Below are positions 5,462 to 7,042 of a stretch of 7,042 bases of DNA, piece by piece. The position numbers and the translations under genes were made by a program. How positions within the stretch are numbered: the first letter of the stretch is position 1; the number at the start of each line of letters is the position of its first letter. The notes beneath the pieces are model-generated. The model did no database searches. It saw only the letters and a list, made by a program, of their open reading frames with translations, and was not told the origin of the DNA. Source of the stretch: a bacterium (GTDB lineage Bacteria; Patescibacteriota; Patescibacteriia; S139-126; S139-133); assembly GCA_030429785.1 (NCBI GenBank), contig JAUIEQ010000042.1, positions 1 through 7,042 of the forward strand. The letters run 5' to 3'.

Positions 5462-6331
5462 CTATAGCGCTGATGATGCAATGCTCAAACCAAGCTCAGT
5501 AAGCTGTTCCTGTGTCACTGCACTTGGACCATCCATCAAAATATCTCGGTTATCAGTTGTTTTTGGAAATGCGATCACCTCGCGAATACTTGGCTCACCA
5601 GCTAATACCATAATCAAGCGATCTAACCCAAATGCAATACCTCCATGCGGCGGCACACCGTATTTAAAGCTTTCCAACAAGTGACCAAACTGCGCTTGAA
5701 TATCAGCTTGATCATGACCTAGTAATTCAAAAATGCGATGCAATATTTTTGGATCATGCGTTCTGATCGACCCGCCAGCAATCTCATAACCATTCAACAC
5801 CAAGTCGTACTGATATGCCTTGATATCACCCATCTGCTCAGGATGATCAAGCTTTGCTATATCATCTGCTTGTGGTGACGTAAATGGATGATGCACAGCA
5901 CCCCAACGATCATCACCTGCCTTGTATTCAAACATTGGAAAATCAACTACAAATGCAAACGCTAACTCATTTGGATCATCTGGATTCTTGCGCAAGTCAG
6001 GACGGTCAGTGTCGTACGTACTCATCGCTTCAGCGTATGTCAGTCTTGTAAATGGCGTGCTCGTTATTTTTTTCTCAGGCGCAACTGCCGCAACAAGACC
6101 CATGACCAACTGCTCTACCATCTGCAAAATATCTTCCTGTTCAACAAAACTGACTTCAACATCAAGCTGTGTAAACTCAGGCTGTCGATCTCCACGCGCA
6201 TCTTCATCACGAAAACATCGCACAATCTGAAAATACCGCTCAAAACCACCAACCATGAGCATTTGCTTGTATTGCTGTGGAGACTGTGGCAGCGCATAAA
6301 ACTTTCCTGGCCAATTCCGTGATGGTATCAA
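5462..6331 (-). CDS. aspS: AspRS C-terminal part: catalytic core
   Basis: This 289-codon frame could nominally start at TTG 6331, but that codon is the Leu of the conserved GARDFLIPSR in an intact gene, so it is probably not a real start. It holds GKFYALPQSPQQYKQ (9-23), motif 2 with FRDEDARGDRQPEFTQLD (40-57), the flipping and substrate residues of the bacterial type, VHHPFTSP (146-153), GGSIRTHD (186-193) and motif 3 GIAFGLDR (231-238). Between TDRPDLR (108-114) and FVVDFPMFE (127-135), where bacterial AspRS normally carries the GAD domain of roughly 110-130 residues, only about 12 residues remain. It ends TAG at 5462. Confidence 0.85.
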   Translation of the reverse strand: MIPSRNWPGKFYALPQSPQQYKQMLMVGGFERYFQIVRCFRDEDARGDRQPEFTQLDVEVSFVEQEDILQMVEQLVMGLVAAVAPEKKITSTPFTRLTYAEAMSTYDTDRPDLRKNPDDPNELAFAFVVDFPMFEYKAGDDRWGAVHHPFTSPQADDIAKLDHPEQMGDIKAYQYDLVLNGYEIAGGSIRTHDPKILHRIFELLGHDQADIQAQFGHLLESFKYGVPPHGGIAFGLDRLIMVLAGEPSIREVIAFPKTTDNRDILMDGPSAVTQEQLTELGLSIASSAL

Positions 6332-6869
6332 AAAATCTCGCGCCTTCTGGTGTTGACTTTGAAATAAACGGCGTTTCTATTTCCAAAAAATCATGATCAT
6401 AAAAATACTCACGCATGTATCGAATGATATCATGACGCAACCGAATATTATGCTGCATTCGCTCATGACGCAAATCAAGATATCGATACTGCATGCGCAA
6501 TTCTTCGTTAGCTTGCAATGCTTCATTATCAATTTCAAATGGTGGCGTTTCTGAGGTGTTAATAATCGTCACTTGTTTTGCCAATACTTCTACAGTGCCA
6601 GTTGCTTGATCAGCGCGTTGCTGCTTTGCACCACGCTCTTGAACAACACCAGTGATTTTGAGCACAAATTCTGGTCTGATTTGCTTCATAACTGCTTGCG
6701 AAGCTTCATCAAGCTCAGCTGGCACAAGCACAACTTGCACAACTGCTGAACGATCTCGCAAATCAACGAACGCAATTTTTCCCATGTCACGGCGAGTATT
6801 TACCCAACCAAACAACTCAACAGTCTCTCCTATCTTTGTTACGGTTTCGATATTTCGTAAAGGTTTCAT
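6240..6869 (-). CDS. aspS: AspRS N-terminal part: anticodon-binding domain and start of catalytic core
   Basis: This open frame has 209 codons. Residues 1-105 are the OB-fold anticodon-binding domain, with LFGWVNTRRDMGKIAFVDLR (19-38) typical of AspRS. Residues 128-135 (YRYLDLRH) and 164-177 (IETPFISKSTPEGA) begin the class II core, including motif 1. Homology stops at Arg178; the last 31 residues are out of frame and end at the only TGA stop. The residue after RRD is Met29, where discriminating bacterial AspRS usually has Leu and non-discriminating ones His. A hydrophobic residue here, with AsnRS encoded next door, favours a tRNA-Asp-specific enzyme (inference). The ATG at 6869 lies 6 nt after the asnS stop. 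Confidence 0.85.
   Translation of the reverse strand: MKPLRNIETVTKIGETVELFGWVNTRRDMGKIAFVDLRDRSAVVQVVLVPAELDEASQAVMKQIRPEFVLKITGVVQERGAKQQRADQATGTVEVLAKQVTIINTSETPPFEIDNEALQANEELRMQYRYLDLRHERMQHNIRLRHDIIRYMREYFYDHDFLEIETPFISKSTPEGARFFDTITELARKVLCAATVSTAIQANAHGWWF
6330..6339 (-). other. aspS: aspS frameshift site at a T6 run
   Basis: On the minus strand the site reads GAGATTTTTTG. The upstream frame reads AGA TTT TTT GAT. The family sequence G-A-R-D-F-L-I-P requires AGA GAT TTT TTG ATA. The simplest explanation is loss of one GA unit from GAGAGATTTTTTG. Skipping one T would also restore the frame but would drop the conserved Asp; adding two T would replace it with Phe. Confidence 0.85.
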
Positions 6870-6875
6870 ATAGTA

Positions 6876-7042
6876 CTAAGGTGTTAATCTATTAATCATT
6901 CGTGGAAATGGAATTGTTTCTCGCACATGTTTGACGCCACACATCCATCCAACCAATCGCTCCAATCCAATACCAAATCCTGAATGTGGTACCGATCCAT
7001 ACTTTCTCAGATCAAGATACCACTGAAAACTCTCAAGCGGTA
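6876..7042 (-). CDS. asnS: Asparaginyl-tRNA synthetase, C-terminal end (partial)
   Basis: Only the last 54 codons are inside the window; the gene continues past 7042. The frame starts with codon 7040-7038 and ends at TAG 6876-6878. The sequence contains WYLDLRKYGSVPHSGFGIGL and ERLVGWMCGVKHVRETIPFPR, the class IIb motif 3 region. YG(S/T)VPHSGFG(I/L)GLERLV and the IPFPR ending are characteristic of AsnRS rather than AspRS or LysRS. The enzyme charges tRNA-Asn directly with asparagine. It is 6 nt upstream of aspS, so the two related synthetases are probably co-expressed. Confidence 0.92.
   Translation of the reverse strand, partial: PLESFQWYLDLRKYGSVPHSGFGIGLERLVGWMCGVKHVRETIPFPRMINRLTP

Larger units (their letters stand above)
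5462..6869 (-). pseudogene. aspS: aspS, aspartyl-tRNA synthetase: whole locus, interrupted by a frameshift
   Basis: The enzyme charges tRNA-Asp with aspartate. The gene is read in two frames that join near 6330-6339: residues 1-178 in the first frame, then LIPSR onward in the second. Restoring the two missing bases would give about 469 residues. Both halves keep all expected motifs and show no other decay, so this is either a very recent mutation, an assembly error or recoding, rather than an old pseudogene. At 469 residues it is well short of the roughly 590 of typical bacterial AspRS because the GAD insertion domain is missing. It follows asnS by 6 nt and precedes scpA by 3-30 nt. Confidence 0.9.

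Noticed and set aside
6115..6297. Minus-strand 60-codon ORF inside aspS
   Set aside because: It is an alternative frame of the conserved motif 2 region of AspRS and has no recognisable product.

Overview
This window is a compact bacterial stretch in which every gene I can support lies on the minus strand. Read in the direction of transcription (from high to low coordinates) the order is: the 3' end of asnS, a frameshifted aspS, scpA, scpB, a D-Ala-D-Ala carboxypeptidase, tpiA, a class II fba, a membrane-anchored TPR protein, then tRNA-Thr(GGT), tRNA-Tyr(GTA) and tRNA-Thr(TGT). Gaps between the protein genes are only about 1-12 nt (about 30 nt before scpA if its downstream start is used), so they look like one long polycistronic unit. 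Coding density is very high. The sequence is moderately AT-rich, and none of the starts has a clear Shine-Dalgarno motif. Small proteins, mixed housekeeping functions in one operon, a shortened AspRS and a uniform strand would suit a streamlined genome such as a Patescibacteria/CPR member. That placement is inference; no rRNA or marker phylogeny is available here.

Region by region: 1-227 holds no gene, only AT-rich sequence with palindromes. 228-693 is a three-tRNA cluster. The two downstream tRNAs are each followed by a related two-hairpin element that starts inside the encoded CCA. 705-732 is an AT-rich hairpin over the stop codon of the TPR gene and may be a weak terminator. 714-1592 encodes the TPR protein, 1602-3237 two adjacent glycolytic enzymes (aldolase and triose-phosphate isomerase), 3250-4125 a secreted serine DD-peptidase, and 4127-5458 the ScpA/ScpB partners of the SMC condensin. 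5462-7042 carries AspRS and AsnRS side by side.

Functionally the unit mixes aminoacylation (Asp, Asn), chromosome organisation (ScpAB), cell wall maturation (DD-carboxypeptidase), triose-phosphate metabolism (TpiA and Fba share glyceraldehyde-3-phosphate and DHAP) and tRNA supply. The points most worth attention are: (1) aspS, normally essential, is split by a frameshift next to a T6 run although both halves keep their motifs; (2) this AspRS has bacterial-type motifs but appears to lack the GAD insertion domain; (3) a near-perfect 29-nt inverted repeat, with an extended -10-like motif inside it, lies over the scpA start codons; (4) the tRNA trailers carry repeated hairpins with a compensatory base-pair change. 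I see no CRISPR array, transposase or phage gene.
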